A DNA stretch of 64,000 nucleotides from Rachicladosporium sp. CCFEE 5018 (GCA_002077045.2 KZ111151.1:899620-963619); one strand, 5' to 3'; shown: positions 19,273-30,239, counted from the first letter of the stretch. The notes: generated by a model not told the origin, from the sequence alone. A program made the numbers and translations.

Positions 19273-20316
19273 GATGGCAGTCGTCTGGGGTGTGTCACAC
19301 GAGCAGTCGTGGAATCGCGTGATCAATCCGGGTTGGGAATGAACGAGTGTTGCAGTAAGATATGTTGAATTATAGGGGTGGGAGACTCTTCCAGATGAGT
19401 AATATGAAACGGACAAGTGGTCTAGTCGAGTGCCTGCTCAGGCTGCGATATGTGTAGTGAAAAGGTGAGGTCCAGCGAAAGGCCTCGTGTAGCAGCTTAA
19501 CATGCCGCATGGTGCCCCACCTGCACAGGCTGCTATCGATAAGAATGACTAAGCACACATCCGAGAGCCTACGGAGAACAAGTTCACTCCCTTCGAAGTC
19601 TTTATTAGAAGCGTACATCTCCACGAGGGACAAGTGTTCTATGCAGCAATACTCCTGATCCGCCGTATTCTCGACGAAGATCTAGTCGTGAGTTGAACCT
19701 CCCTCGAGCAAAGATGGTATCGAGGACAAGGGAACGCGTGAAGATGCGAGTTTACCACCAACGACATCATTCCAACGCACTCCACGATGAAGAACAAGCG
19801 AATCTCAGACCCATCGACTCAAGCTCGCTACGACTGCCAGGTTGTCTCATACCAGACCGTCTCCCATGGACATGACTGCTGTCACAACCCACGGCGCGTA
19901 GGATCACCTAAAGCAGTCGGGCGCTTACAGTCACGCACGAGCCAATCCATACAACACGCCTACATCCGCTCTGCCATTGACACTGCGTCCAAGCGGCGCA
20001 GTCTACGATTCGCCACCATCTGAGACCGCAGCGTGACTGTGGAATGCATGTACGTGCCGACTTGACATGGCACGGCGCGAAGCGGTCTTGGAAAGCCGTT
20101 CAGGCTATCGACATCGTGCATGAGTACCTCTAGACCCAGCGCTTGGTCCCGACGGCGATGCGATCTTTGAACAGTATAACACCAAGCTGAGTCCCGCGGC
20201 CGTCCTTGAGATGCGCTAGGTCTTCCATTGCGTATTTTCTGCGGTCTCTTGCGGTTTCTTTCGTGCTTCTATCTAGCTGTTTATACACTTCTCATTGCAT
20301 TGCTTGGTCTGGTACC
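19273..20316. other. Intergenic, about 1 kb, copy A
   Basis: No supported gene or RNA is seen. Several short frames exist on both strands but none shows domain-like composition. It must hold the promoters of the divergent REEP-type gene and the gene at 20317. Confidence 0.4.
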
Positions 20317-22282
20317 ATGTCTTCTACCACTCCTGCCCCATTGCAGCTGTTTCCGTCTCCTTCGTTACATGGTATGCACTTCTGCCACCAGCGATAGTAT
20401 CACATGGCTAACATTTGCTGAAGGTATGCCACGAAAGTCAAGTCTCAAGAAGCCGAAAACCCCAGAGCCGTCGTTGGCCCAGGCAAATGATCTCAGAGGT
20501 GTCGCATGGTCCGTCACTATGCAGTCTGGTAGAGCAGCCCGAGTACAGCCTGCAAATGCGCAGGTCAAACACATCGGCAGCCCGAGGATTCCTACGTCAG
20601 AAATCATCCCGATCAGCAACAAAGGCTCGCCACAACGACAGCTTCGGACTCGGCGACGATCAAGCGCACCCAGCTTGGCGCAGTTGCAAGCCAATCCTGA
20701 GGCCATGATTGAGGAAGACCAACTTTCGCCGCTACCGATCAACACTAGCTTCAGTCCATCATCACCGCCGAGGATCCGTACACCGGTGGCGCCAGCAAGA
20801 CGGCCTGCTCAACTCGACGTCGTACCCAGAGCGGCTGTCCCAGTCCAAGAATCGCACGTCGACGACGATCAGCTATCGCCACTACCGAGCAAACAGCACT
20901 TCGCTCCAGCAGAACTGTTGAAGCCGGAGTATCCAAATTCAAGCGGGCCCAAGCGCAGCAAAAGCGATGCATCCGCACGACCTGCAGTGCGCATTCCGTC
21001 GCCACCTCCGAATCGCTCGATCTTCCCTCAGTACAATCACGATCGACCCCTCGCGCAACAACAGTACTTCCCACCTCCAGCGAATGCGACACACGCGGCT
21101 CCAGTGTTAGCTCGAATACCGCAGACGGGCGGGAAAGCCATGACTACTACTACAACACCCTGGACAGACTCGGCTGTCGTATTGCCCGATTTCACGCAAC
21201 AGCTACCCCGAGCGAGCAAGCCCGATGCGTTTGCAATATGGTACGCTTCTACGACAACATCCCCGCCTGCCGGACGTAAAGTCTGCCTCGATCTGGCACA
21301 ACCTGCTGGTAGCGCGATGTCGCTCGTTCTCGGTATTGAAGGACACTCCCTGTACTCCATGACCGCAACAAACGCTCCATCCGCTGGAAAGACACCTGCC
21401 CTCAAGCAAGTCTCCGTGCAGAAAGCTTGCCCCGAAACGGACATTGCGTCGCCTGTCGCTCAGCTCCATCTTCCCACTACGCCACCTACCATTAGCGACG
21501 AGCCGCTGACTTCTGTATTTCCGCATCAAGCAGCTGTGGACGCGATCCACTTTGTTGCCAACACCCCAACAGCATGCGAGATTGCACACTTCGACCCGAC
21601 TGGTATCTCCGAGGAAGCTTCGCGCCTGGCTAAGGACGCTGTAGCAGATGCACATCGCCGCTACACTTGCCAGCTCAGTCGCTTGACCCGCCGCCGAGAC
21701 AGCTTCAGCATCTTGACAGCGTCCTACATTCTCCAGCACCCTATGCTAGGTCCACTCATAATCACTGTCAAGAAGTCCACATCGCCTTCTACACCTCGCG
21801 ACCCGAAAGCAAAGATCTCGCTGCACCACCCCTCGGCTACCGAAGCCGCGATTGCAGCCGAGAACCTGGTGTTGCTATCGCTCGACTTTGCAAGCGATAC
21901 ATGCACGATCGACACGCCGGGTTTGATGGCCCTTGATGAGCCTTACATGATTGATACAGCGATTAGTGCCGTTTTCGCTGCAGCAGTGCTCGAGAACGAC
22001 TTTGTCGTCAAGGACACATTGACTTTCGAGCCCCCACCGAAGACGCCTACGGTCCTTCCTGGCACGCCTGGGAAGCTGAGACGGAAGCTGTCGACCAAAA
22101 CAACAAAATCAGTCAAGAAAGGCAGGTGGTACAGGCGTACCAAGGTTGTGGAGATTGATGAGGGTAGTGGTGAGCTGGCTGGAGTAGCGAGAGGGGTGCT
22201 GGCTGTTGTAGGCTTGGGGCTCCGTGGCGTGGTGTGGGTTGTCGGAGCTGGCTTCAGGGCTGGGAGGAGTGCTGTAAGGTAG
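20317..22282 (+). CDS. Conserved hypothetical protein with C-terminal basic/hydrophobic tail, copy A
   Basis: Exon 1 is 20317-20371 (MSSTTPAPLQLFPSPSLH), the intron 52 nt (GTATGC...AAG), exon 2 20424-22282; 637 residues. The first half is disordered and basic (MPRKSSLKKPKTPEP, RTRRRSSAPSLAQLQ) and contains the word DQLSPLP twice (near EEDQLSPLPINT and DDDQLSPLPSKQ). The second half is more structured, with IHFVANTPTACEIAHFDP, SFSILTASYILQHPMLGPL and a segment ending AISAVFAAAVLENDF. The C-terminus is a basic patch followed by a hydrophobic stretch rich in Gly/Val (GVARGVLAVVGLGLRGVVWV), perhaps membrane associated. I do not recognise an enzymatic motif. The genomic frame is open further upstream through the intron, which creates a false hydrophobic N-terminus. 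Confidence 0.78.
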
Positions 22283-23074
22283 CACAGGCAAGCATCAGGG
22301 GACCCTCGTATCCTCTGTGGCTGTCAACGTGTGCATAGATCGTCAAGTGTAGCCTGAATTCAGTATAGTCGCGGAGCGAGATCCTATATTATCGTCGCCA
22401 CTATATGTTATCGTGGACGCTACCGTACCACATCGCGAAGGTCTCCCACACAATGATAGAAAAGTAAACGAATACGTGCTGACTGTCCACTGTCGGCCAA
22501 ACAGCCACAGATCCGACGCCGATACTGCATGCTTACTCAAGCCTCCACACCAATTTCGACTTCCCCTTTCACACCACCACAACGCACCCTGACCGTATCA
22601 CCTAGGCCTGAGCGCAATGCACGTTTGATTGCAATATAGGCGCAAGCATGAGGTAAGCCTGCAAGCCCGTCCCGCACCCTATCGGCAAATGGAAGCTTAG
22701 CTTCGAGGTACCTACCTTAGCCAAGGTTCCCCTCTTGCAGATCGTATCCCATCCGACACGAGCGCCAGTACGCAGTCGCACGGCATGGATATGGGTAGCA
22801 TCAGCCGTCGGATGTATGTGTGTGCGTGCGTACCATGCGGGCAGCGCAGGCGCCTCCCCTCGCTCGGAGCACAGCTGCGGGCAGAGCCCTATGCGAAGGT
22901 AGGTTCAGCTACGATACTTTGGCCTGTCGTACCTATACGACTACGCCTTCCATCATTTCTTGACCCTGGACCACGTCTCTCAATTCTGGATCAGCTTTCC
23001 TCGCAAGCCTCGCCCGGCCTCGCGCACAGCAGTGTAGCCCTCGACGTGCACGCTCCACAGCACCGCTCGCAGAC
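22283..23074. other. Intergenic before the MFS gene, copy A
   Basis: 792 bp, no gene recognised. A GGTACC-centred palindromic stretch lies near 22708. The pyrimidine-rich last 200 bp is the probable leader of the transporter gene. Confidence 0.4.
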
Positions 23075-24760
23075 ATGGAGAAAGACTCGTCTCCCGGCTC
23101 GGACTCGCCAACCAGGATCGAACATGTCACCGCCATGGAGAAAGGAAACGCAAGCACGTTCGTTGCGCCTACGCGCAGCGAAGAAGCCGCCGTAATCCGC
23201 AAGCTGGACCGCCGTTTGTTACCTTTGGTCTTCATCCTGTACTCCTTGGCTATCCTCGACCGCTCCAATCTAGGTATGTCTCATGAGCATTCGATGCTGC
23301 ATCGCGCGTTCGCTCATATCGCCGAACTTTAGGCAATGCCCGACTCGCCGGCATGGTCAAGGACATCGATCTGTCGGGCAATCGCTACAACCTGCTCGGC
23401 ACTGTATTCTATATATTTTACATTTGCTCTCAATGGCTGTGTATGGGCTGGAAGCAGTTCAGCCCACACAAGTGGTGCGCCTTCTGCGTGCTGTTCTGGG
23501 GCTTCATTGCTACCATCCAAGCGACGGCGTTCAACTGGGGTGGCTTGATCGCATGTCGAGGCTTCCTCGGTATCGCAGAGGTGAGTAGTATAAACTATCG
23601 CCTGGTACTGTACTGATGCTGCACACACAGGCCTGTTTCGGCCCCGGAGTACCGCTGTACCTCAGTTACTTCTACCCAAGAGACAAGATAGGCTTTCGGC
23701 AAGGCGTGTTCATCTCTGGCGCGGCAATGGCGAACGCCTATGGTGGCGCTCTGGCGTATGGTATCAGCCAGATCCGCGGCAGCGTTGCGCCGTGGCGGAT
23801 TTTGTTCATTATCGAAGGGGCACCGACATGCCTCTTTGCGATCCTGGTGTGGTTCTATATGCCAGACAGCATCATGGAAGCGCCCTTCCTCTCCCCGCGC
23901 GAGAAGGAGATTGCGCTGCACATGACTGCGCGGAACCAGCGTATCGACGTTGATCAGCAGACGGGTATACGTCTCAAGGAGATGTGGGAAGGCATCAGAG
24001 GTGAGTCCCCTTGCCCTAACCCGATCCAAGTCATCTCCACTAATGATGTGTGCAGATCCGAAGAGTTGGCTTCCAGCCCTCATGTACTTCGGAGTGAATG
24101 TCTCATACGCATCGCTCCCTCTCTTCGTACCCACCATCATCTCAGAACTCGGCGCCTTCACCACCATCCAATCGCAAGGCCTCTCAGCACCGCCTTACAT
24201 ACTATGCTTCTTCACGATCATCACCTTCTGCTACCTTTCCGACCGCCTGCAAATGCGCGGACCATTCTGCGCTCTTGCAGCCACGCTTGGGGCGATAGGC
24301 TTTATCATCAATGCGACATGCAAGGGAGCTTTGCCACGGTACTTCTCAATTTTCTTGAGCGTCGAGATCTTTGCCAGCGTAGCTTTGCTGCTGGCGTGGG
24401 TTGCGAACATTCACTCGACGGAGTCAAGGAGGGCAGGTGCATATACTGTGTTGGCTACTGTTGGGCAGTGCGGACCTTTACTCGGTAAGTATCAACGCTT
24501 GCGGATACTGAACGATACAGCTGACAGATGTAGGCACGAACGTCTTCCCCATCTCCGAAAAGCCGTACTACAGAAAAGGCATGTGGATCTCGGCTGCGTT
24601 CTGCCTCATGGTGGCAGTGCTGAGCGGAGTGCTCAGCTGCTGGCTGATCTGGGAGAATCGCAAGATGGATCGCGAGGGAGTGCCGGAGGTTGAGGATTAT
24701 GAAGAGACGAGCGGAGGGAGAGCTGAAGATCGGAACAAGAAGCATAGATACGTGTGGTGA
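23075..24760 (+). CDS. MFS transporter, Dal5/anion:cation symporter type, complete copy
   Basis: Five exons: 23075-23273, 23333-23580, 23631-24000, 24056-24484 and 24534-24760, all with GT/AG sites in phase, giving 490 residues. Motifs: KLDRRLLPLVFILYSLAILDRSNLG (first membrane helix with the DRSN box typical of Dal5-type allantoate/nicotinate/vitamin permeases), NLLGTVFYIFYICSQW, CFGPGVPLYLSYFYPRDKIG, and FIIEGAPTCLFAILVWFYMPDS. These fungal members import small organic anions or vitamins with protons; the substrate here cannot be read from sequence. A charged C-terminal tail follows. Copy B of this gene runs off the window edge. Confidence 0.92.
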
Positions 24761-24973
24761 TCGTAGCAAGAGGGTAGAGGCGATGGTCGTTCATACTGAG
24801 TGTACACGCCGCATCGCTTTTTTGTTCACGGCCTCCGCGTAAAGCAATCCGATCCCCTGTAAGCCTTCTTCGTGCCCATCATACTACTCGTTCCGAGCGA
24901 ATGCAACTCCAATCCCAAGCGCCATAGTCATGCCGTCTGCTCGTTGAAGGGGAGGTCCGGTCGATCGATTGGT

Positions 24974-25163
24974 CTATTTCTGCTTGGTCGTCAGTTAATT
25001 GCGAGAGAGTCGACTGAATATTCGAGCACATACGCAAGTGCAAGTTCCCGGAGCGCACGCGCAGTCGGCGCAAGAGCGGCCAGAGTTCTGTTGAAGTGAA
25101 GTCAGCAACGCTGATGAAGTGAAGTCATGGGGGAGGTTGAAGTCGTACTCCGCAGCCACCCAT
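24974..25163 (-). CDS. Candidate metallothionein of 24 residues in three mini-exons
   Basis: Exon 1 is 25149-25163 (ATG GGT GGC TGC GGA), exon 2 25034-25087 (18 codons), exon 3 24974-24979 (AAA TAG). Introns are 61 nt (25088-25148) and 54 nt (24980-25033). Both have CTGAC branch-like words and CAG acceptors; the second has a GTATGT donor. The product has six Cys at 4, 11, 14, 16, 21 and 23, in CxxCxC and CxC groups, few other residue types and a C-terminal Lys. This matches the size and style of ascomycete copper metallothioneins such as the 26-residue Neurospora protein. No single reading frame reveals it. It lies 214 bp beyond the stop of the Dal5-type transporter, on the opposite strand (convergent). 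The role in metal binding is inferred from composition. Confidence 0.68.
25092..25127. repeat. 13-bp direct repeat inside the first intron of the metallothionein candidate
   Basis: TGAAGTGAAGTCA occurs at 25092-25104 and 25115-25127, spaced by 10 bp. A related TGAAGTGAAGT occurs at 36852-36862, upstream of the other Cys-rich gene. Confidence 0.85.
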
Positions 25164-25828
25164 GTTGATGATTTGAGAGTTGTTGTTGGGTTGGAAAGTG
25201 GTCCGGATGTCTTGGTGATCTTGAGAGTACAGTGATTGTGTTGTTGATGTTGGTGTAGGAATGGGAACCGTGGAAGCTAATAAGTACCCCACCACAATGC
25301 GAGACTTACGCGGGACCCTGCCCAAGGGTCCACACCCCACTCTATTACACGCAGAAACAACGCAAGATCGCGGCGAATCGGGGGCTTCTGCAGGCACACA
25401 CCAAGACTGAGGGCATTTCGCGGTGGCGCGACAAGGGTGGAAGAAGTCCATCGATGGGTCCAGCGCTGCGTGCTTTTCGCGGATTTGCGCCCCTGCTCAG
25501 TGATCACAGCTGATCTGGAACATCGCATCCTTGGCCGTCTCCGGCTGTTGAAGTACTAGTGAGAATAGTAAGGTCAGACGGCACGATGCCATGGGGCTTG
25601 ACATTCGCCGTACCTTGGCTGCAGGTACCGTCCGGTGCGGTCCCTTAGGATGATCTGTCTGCTGGCTGACTCATCAGAATCGATACCCCGACGGCACTAT
25701 ACTCAAACGCTTCGCTATCGCTGGCTCTGCTAGAAACAAGAAGGACTGACTGCGAGATTTGCCTGCGAAAGTATGAATCTCTCACGAGGTCGATGAAGTA
25801 TAGTCAAGAAAATGTCGTGATCGCTACA
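25164..25828. promoter_or_regulatory. Upstream region of the metallothionein candidate
   Basis: 665 bp without a gene. On the minus strand the last 40 bp before the ATG are the CA-rich leader expected for a strongly expressed fungal gene. No metal-response element could be assigned with confidence. Confidence 0.35.
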
Positions 25829-26754
25829 CTACCACAATGTCGCAAGTGGCGAGATGATTGCTCGCTCGGCCTTAACCAGGACGTCTCGATCCAGCACTCT
25901 GCCACCGTACTGAAGCACCAGCACAGCGAAAAGCGCGCCTATGATAGCCGCCAGCAGCATGTCACGGAAAGCATACCGTGCCCCAGGACCTCGATAGGCT
26001 GTCGGAGCCAGTGGACCGACCATCTTCTTCAGCGGGGTGATGCCGTCAGACTTCATTGTCTTCTGCGCGTTGTGCGTGCCTGGTAGACCATCCATGCTCC
26101 ATGCGTTCTTCGATGCCCAGTACCTGTTCTAGCGTCAGCGATATGCGGGCATCAGTCATGGAAGCCAAGTCGCTTACTTGGGCAGACTCTCATCCTTGTT
26201 GCCAGCCGCTTCCTTCTCAGCTTTCTTCTTGAAGAAGTCGTTCAGAATGGGGCGATGCTCCTTGAAGTCATAGTGCGGTACACTGAACCCACAGCTCGTC
26301 CCCACCTGATGGATGTCGATTAGAATAATCGATCTCGTCCCCGGAATGCAGTCGATCTTGTGCTCCTTGACGAATGCCTCGAACGCTGGCGTCGATGCCT
26401 CTAGCACTCGACCGTGCCCAAACAATCGCATGATCCGCGGTGGCCCTTCGAAGGCGTTCATCAAAATGGTGACACGGTTGTTGCCAGGCTCATAGATGTG
26501 AGAAACAGTTTCATTGCCGCTGCCTGTTAATTCGTGGTACCAGAAAGTCTTGGTGTCCAGGACTCCGAAGTAGTCATCGCCGCCCTTGGGCGAGACGTTG
26601 ACGTGACCTTTGCCTGATAAGGGGGCGCTGGCGACCCAGAACATCTTTTGTGCTTTGATCCATGGTATCATGGACTACGGATGATCAGTGACTGTCGAGA
26701 GAACATAGTCAGGGTAGTAACATACTTTCGGAATCTCCTCGTAGAATTGCCCCA
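25829..26754 (-). CDS. PPOX-fold (pyridoxamine 5'-phosphate oxidase-like) protein with C-terminal membrane segment
   Basis: Three exons: 26725-26754, 26178-26674 and 25829-26123, 273 residues. The N-terminus MGQFYEEIPK is completed by the splice to SMIPWIKAQKMFWVASAPLS, followed by GHVNVSPKGGDDYFGVLD, a FMN-binding split-barrel pattern, and MRLFGHGRVLEA. Splice sites are GTATGT/TAG and GTAAGC/CAG. Near the end there is one hydrophobic helix (MLLAAIIGALFAVLVLQYGG) after a Tyr/Arg-rich link, so the protein may be tail-anchored. Fungal relatives are annotated as pyridoxamine-phosphate-oxidase-like, but true vitamin B6 oxidase activity is not implied; F420/FMN/haem-binding relatives share the fold. 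Confidence 0.87.
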
Positions 26755-27368
26755 TCTTGATAGTGTGACCCTGTTCCACTCGGAAGAGTCCCTTCGTTGA
26801 TGATCTAGAAATCTGGCTATCACCACTGCCAGTCGACTACGAACGCGCAATCATATGACCAAGTCCAGTGAATCTGCCTTAGCTTTAGAAAGCAAGAGAT
26901 CTGGGTCGGTCAGAGATCAATGTATGGCGGCGCCTCACGACACACACGCTGTCACCTCCTTGGCTTTATGCGAAAATGCAAGTTGAGAGAAAGATGGGAC
27001 CCTCACCATATACCCCAAGGCATGCCTTGAGTCATCTACGTGTAGCTGTTGCAATGCGATGTCGCGCTTTCGACCGAGGTGGGGTCGATCCTGTTGCTAC
27101 AGCACGCGGGTGCGACAGAGAGCCACGCTACATTTGTGCACTGTACATGTGCGTTCTTCTTCGACGTCCGTGTGCAGGCGAGATCGAACACCAAGTCGGG
27201 AGACACAAAAGAGCATGCTCTCTTGCGCCGTGCGCTTCTAAAGTGCTTGCATCAACCGCACTGTCAAATGACATCACCAACGCGTCTCCCGTCGCGTACC
27301 CAAATCAGCTCATGGTCTTACATAAATCAAACCGGTCTTTCTTGATTTGGTGATCGGACACCGCTATC
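26755..27368. promoter_or_regulatory. Divergent promoter region
   Basis: 614 bp between the divergent starts at 26754 and 27369. A long open frame on the plus strand (26976-27353) has no domain-like composition and is not called. Confidence 0.4.
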
Positions 27369-28529
27369 ATGTCCGCCGCCTCTACCCTCCAAGATCTCCT
27401 CCGCTTCCTCAGCCAAGAAGCCAAGCTCCCCCTCTCCCTAGCCCTCTCCAAGATCCCCCTCCTCCAAAAGTCCTCCCTCTCAACCCCAGAGCAGATCGCC
27501 AAGGCCAAACCCGCAGACCTTCTGCCGATCATAGAAGACGAGAAGCAGAGAAGACAGCTCCTCGCGGCTGCCAAAAGGGTGGTGAAGAAGCGAGCTTCCG
27601 GAGAAGATGCACCCGGAGCTGAATCGCCGAGTAAGAAGAGGAAGAGGGGCGAGGGCTCGCTGTTTCAGGTCAAGGCTGAACAGACGCCGGAGGAGCTGGG
27701 AGCGGGTCTGACGTTGCCTAGTGGTACAGTCACGGAGAAGGAGCTAGAGGGGACGGTGTTGTTCACGAATCGCGCGCCACTTGTGCTGGCTATGACCGTG
27801 ACGCTGCTGAAGTACACCATGCCCGAGCAGCCTCTGTCCAGTCGGTTGAGTCTGGCGCAGGCTTATGTCAGTCTTACGAGTAGAGCTAGAGCTGTGAGTC
27901 TGGGCATCGAGAAGGATAGTGCGGAAGCTGAGGGCTGGGGTGAGGGGTTGGCTGAGGTTGAGGTTATGGGGAAGAGGATCAGAGTCTTGAGGCGGTGGGG
28001 TTACGTGGCCAAGTCAGATCAGCCCGTGGAGAGTGAGGCAGGTGTGAAGACTGAGGACGATCCAGCCGCGGTGAAACAAGAGGACGAAGTGGATGAAGCT
28101 CAGCAAGAGGAACCAGCCCTCTGGGGTCTCGACCTCGAAGCGCTCAAAAAGTCCAAAACCGAAACCATCAACATCCTCAAAGCCCAAAGCGCCACAACAG
28201 CCAATATGCCCATCCACACGCCTCAGTCCGCGCGCGCCTACCTCTTCAAATCCTTCGACTCTCCGCCTTCCGCCGCGCCAGGCAAGAAGCCTACGGCCGC
28301 TGTTAAGGCTGCCGAGAAAGAGCAGAACCTCGGCATGCTGTTGCAGACTATCGAGATACTGTTCCAGTCTTGGCTTGTTGCTATCACGCCGCAGGAGCTG
28401 GAGAAGCGGATCTGGGGGTGGTATGTGCAGGTGCGACCGGATGTTGAGCATGGGGTTGCGGGGTGGGGTGGGAAGAATGAGTTGAAGCTTGGGAAGATTC
28501 TGGCGCTGCGGCGTGCTGCAGACGGCTGA
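27369..28529 (+). CDS. Conserved hypothetical protein, Lys/Glu-rich, probably nuclear
   Basis: 386 residues, single exon. The N-terminal 75 residues form a compact helical region (LQDLLRFLSQEAKLPLSLAL, LLPIIEDEKQRRQLLAAAKR) followed by a strong nuclear signal (SPSKKRKRGEG). A second conserved-looking block is GTVLFTNRAPLVLAMTVTLL then KYTMPEQPLSSRLSLAQAYV. An acidic insert with VKTEDD and VKQEDEVDE words resembles sumoylation-type psi-KxE sites. The C-terminal block has IEILFQSWLVAITPQELEKR. The codon pattern and absence of stops over 1.1 kb support a real gene. I do not recognise the family; a chromatin or DNA-repair role is only a guess from composition. Confidence 0.75.
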   Translation: MSAASTLQDLLRFLSQEAKLPLSLALSKIPLLQKSSLSTPEQIAKAKPADLLPIIEDEKQRRQLLAAAKRVVKKRASGEDAPGAESPSKKRKRGEGSLFQVKAEQTPEELGAGLTLPSGTVTEKELEGTVLFTNRAPLVLAMTVTLLKYTMPEQPLSSRLSLAQAYVSLTSRARAVSLGIEKDSAEAEGWGEGLAEVEVMGKRIRVLRRWGYVAKSDQPVESEAGVKTEDDPAAVKQEDEVDEAQQEEPALWGLDLEALKKSKTETINILKAQSATTANMPIHTPQSARAYLFKSFDSPPSAAPGKKPTAAVKAAEKEQNLGMLLQTIEILFQSWLVAITPQELEKRIWGWYVQVRPDVEHGVAGWGGKNELKLGKILALRRAADG

Positions 28530-28709
28530 GTCGACAGTGACGAGCTCATGCGATGCGAGTCTCTTGGAAATTCTGCCCCCCTTATCGCTCGTGGTCGTAT
28601 ACGCGAACGAGCAGATGAGAACAGCACATCGCGAATGAGACGAAGCTGCGATAATCTTCCGTTTCCCAGCTGACGGACAAGTTGCATCGCGGCAATGCTC
28701 ACGCGATCT

Positions 28710-29603
28710 TCAAGGGCGCAGCGGCAGCCACTCAGTCAAGTTCGCTAAGCTGCTGAAACCGACTGCCCCCACTTCTGCGAAGACGTCGATGAGCGAGCCC
28801 GGCGGCACGTCATCCATCCACTTGACGTCCTTTGGAATGCTCTCGGCTTCTCGATGGATGAGAACGGCGTGCCATCCGGCGCCGAGTGCGCCCTGGACGT
28901 CTTTTCCGTACTCGTCGCCGACGTAGATCTTGTGCCATGTGTCCAGATCAAAAGATTCGCCGGGCGCAGATGAGCCTTGCATCGTCATCCGCAGCAACTC
29001 TTCGGCGGCTTCGAAGCACCGCCCATCAGGTTTCTCGTGCCCGACGTCGTAGGACATGACGGTGAAGTCGATGTCAAAGTCGCCCAGACCCGCTGGCACC
29101 GCGGCGTTAGTCTGCCCAAAACGCATTGGATGCACTTTTAGGCCCAACGACTTCAGAATATCTGGTGTCCGATCGTCAGAGTTAGTAATGACACCCACAA
29201 CCACCTTCCCACTACTCTCTCGACCATCCTCGCGCAACTTTCGCAGCAACGGCAGCACATCAGGATACATCGTAAAACCCTCCTTCGAATTGAACCTCTC
29301 AATCAACTTTGGCGCCAGGTCCTTCGGCATCGCTTGCCCTTCACTCAGGTGAGGCGCGAAAGTGCCATGGATGATGCTCGTCCACCATTTCTCGGATCCC
29401 AGGCTAGTGGCTCGTCCATAGTTCGGGTTGATCTTGGACTCGTGCTTAAAGGCTGCTCGGAAGGAGGTTGTGAGATCTGCATCGGAGAAGCCTGAGAGAC
29501 CGAGGGATTTGGCCACTTCGCTGTATTGGGTTGCTATGGGGGCTTTGGGGGTGTACAGGGTGCCGAAGGCGTCGAGGCAGAGGAGGAGGTTGCGTTTAGC
29601 CAT
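28710..29603 (-). CDS. HAD-superfamily hydrolase, HDHD3-like
   Basis: With the start at 29603 (MAKRNLLLCLDAFGTLY) the protein has 297 residues; the frame is open to an upstream ATG at 29696 whose 31-residue extension is Ser/Pro low complexity. HAD motifs are present: motif I DAFGTLYTP (nucleophile Asp; the second Asp of DxD is replaced by Gly), motif II VITNSDDR, motif III with Lys in GHEKPDGRCF, and motif IV GDEYGKDVQGALGAG. The replacement of the second motif-I Asp is typical of HDHD3-like proteins (DxxGTL, here DAFGTL), so it is not a defect. The substrate is unknown. Confidence 0.87.
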   Translation of the reverse strand: MAKRNLLLCLDAFGTLYTPKAPIATQYSEVAKSLGLSGFSDADLTTSFRAAFKHESKINPNYGRATSLGSEKWWTSIIHGTFAPHLSEGQAMPKDLAPKLIERFNSKEGFTMYPDVLPLLRKLREDGRESSGKVVVGVITNSDDRTPDILKSLGLKVHPMRFGQTNAAVPAGLGDFDIDFTVMSYDVGHEKPDGRCFEAAEELLRMTMQGSSAPGESFDLDTWHKIYVGDEYGKDVQGALGAGWHAVLIHREAESIPKDVKWMDDVPPGSLIDVFAEVGAVGFSSLANLTEWLPLRP

Positions 29604-30239
29604 GATTCTACTCTTCTCCTCGGAAGGCAGGGAAGGCTTCGACGGAGGAGAACTAGGAGAAGAGGGAGAAGGCTGGGTGAACGGCACTGACTGCATATCT
29701 CATGTCACTTTGGCCAGCGCGCTTTGAGTCGGTGTAGCAAACAATCTGTTTGTGTATTCACCCATGCTCCCGTCAGCGCCACCTCTGATCTCGCTCAGAA
29801 GCGCTTCTAGGAGATGTGCACAATAATGCGATAGTGAAGCATCATCGGTACAAAAGGTTAACTTAGCGCTACGCCATTGCCAAGGCTGAGGCTCTGAGGC
29901 AGACGATCAGCTGCGGTGAAGGTCGGACGTGATCACACCTGCTTCCATAGCATGTGTACAAGAGTCTCAAGTGTTGAACCTCTTGCTAGCATCACGCGCA
30001 TGTACTGAGGCCGTCACTATAAGAAGAGTACGGTGGAAGAAGCTCCAACCGTCCGGCAGGCACTCGAGGGTACCCCTGTAGTGAGCTCCTCACTATCACG
30101 AAGCACGTGAAGCACGACTCACGAACACCACACGACACATCCCTGATTCAGACGAGCTCCTCGTTCACCAAACACCCCCCCTACACCTACAATTCATTAC
30201 CCACATCCATAGCAACACAGCCCCACCTCCTCCGCCAGG
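29604..30239. promoter_or_regulatory. Divergent promoter region, HAD hydrolase / DUF7918-like
   Basis: It includes the possible 31-codon extension of the HAD gene and about 540 bp of non-coding DNA. A CACGTG lies at 30104-30109 and the last 100 bp are CA/CT-rich, as in a fungal 5' leader. Confidence 0.4.

Larger units (their letters stand above)
6162..23933. repeat. Copy A of a large duplicated block
   Basis: This segment aligns collinearly and in the same orientation with 46292-64000. The offset is 40130 at the left end, drifts through indels and is exactly 40067 from the lunapark gene onward. Divergence is obvious from 6162 to about 12.65 kb, low to 13784, and not visible after that. The block contains eleven genes or gene remnants. 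The right end of the match is the window edge, so the true length is unknown. Confidence 0.95.

Noticed and set aside
19273..20316. Possible small genes on both strands in the 1-kb spacer
   Set aside because: Only short frames without splice support or domain signal; exact conservation with copy B is uninformative because the whole tract is identical.
20228..20423. Hydrophobic N-terminal extension of the gene at 20317 that looks like a signal peptide or membrane anchor
   Set aside because: It arises from reading through leader and intron in the frame of exon 2; a GTATGC...AAG intron gives a normal start at 20317.
26976..27353. Open frame of 125 codons between two divergent genes
   Set aside because: Lies in promoter DNA, no domain-like segments, mixed Cys/Arg content typical of chance frames.
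28745..28951. Ser/Thr/Arg-rich 68-codon frame over the HAD hydrolase
   Set aside because: Shadow of the hydrolase in another frame of the same strand.
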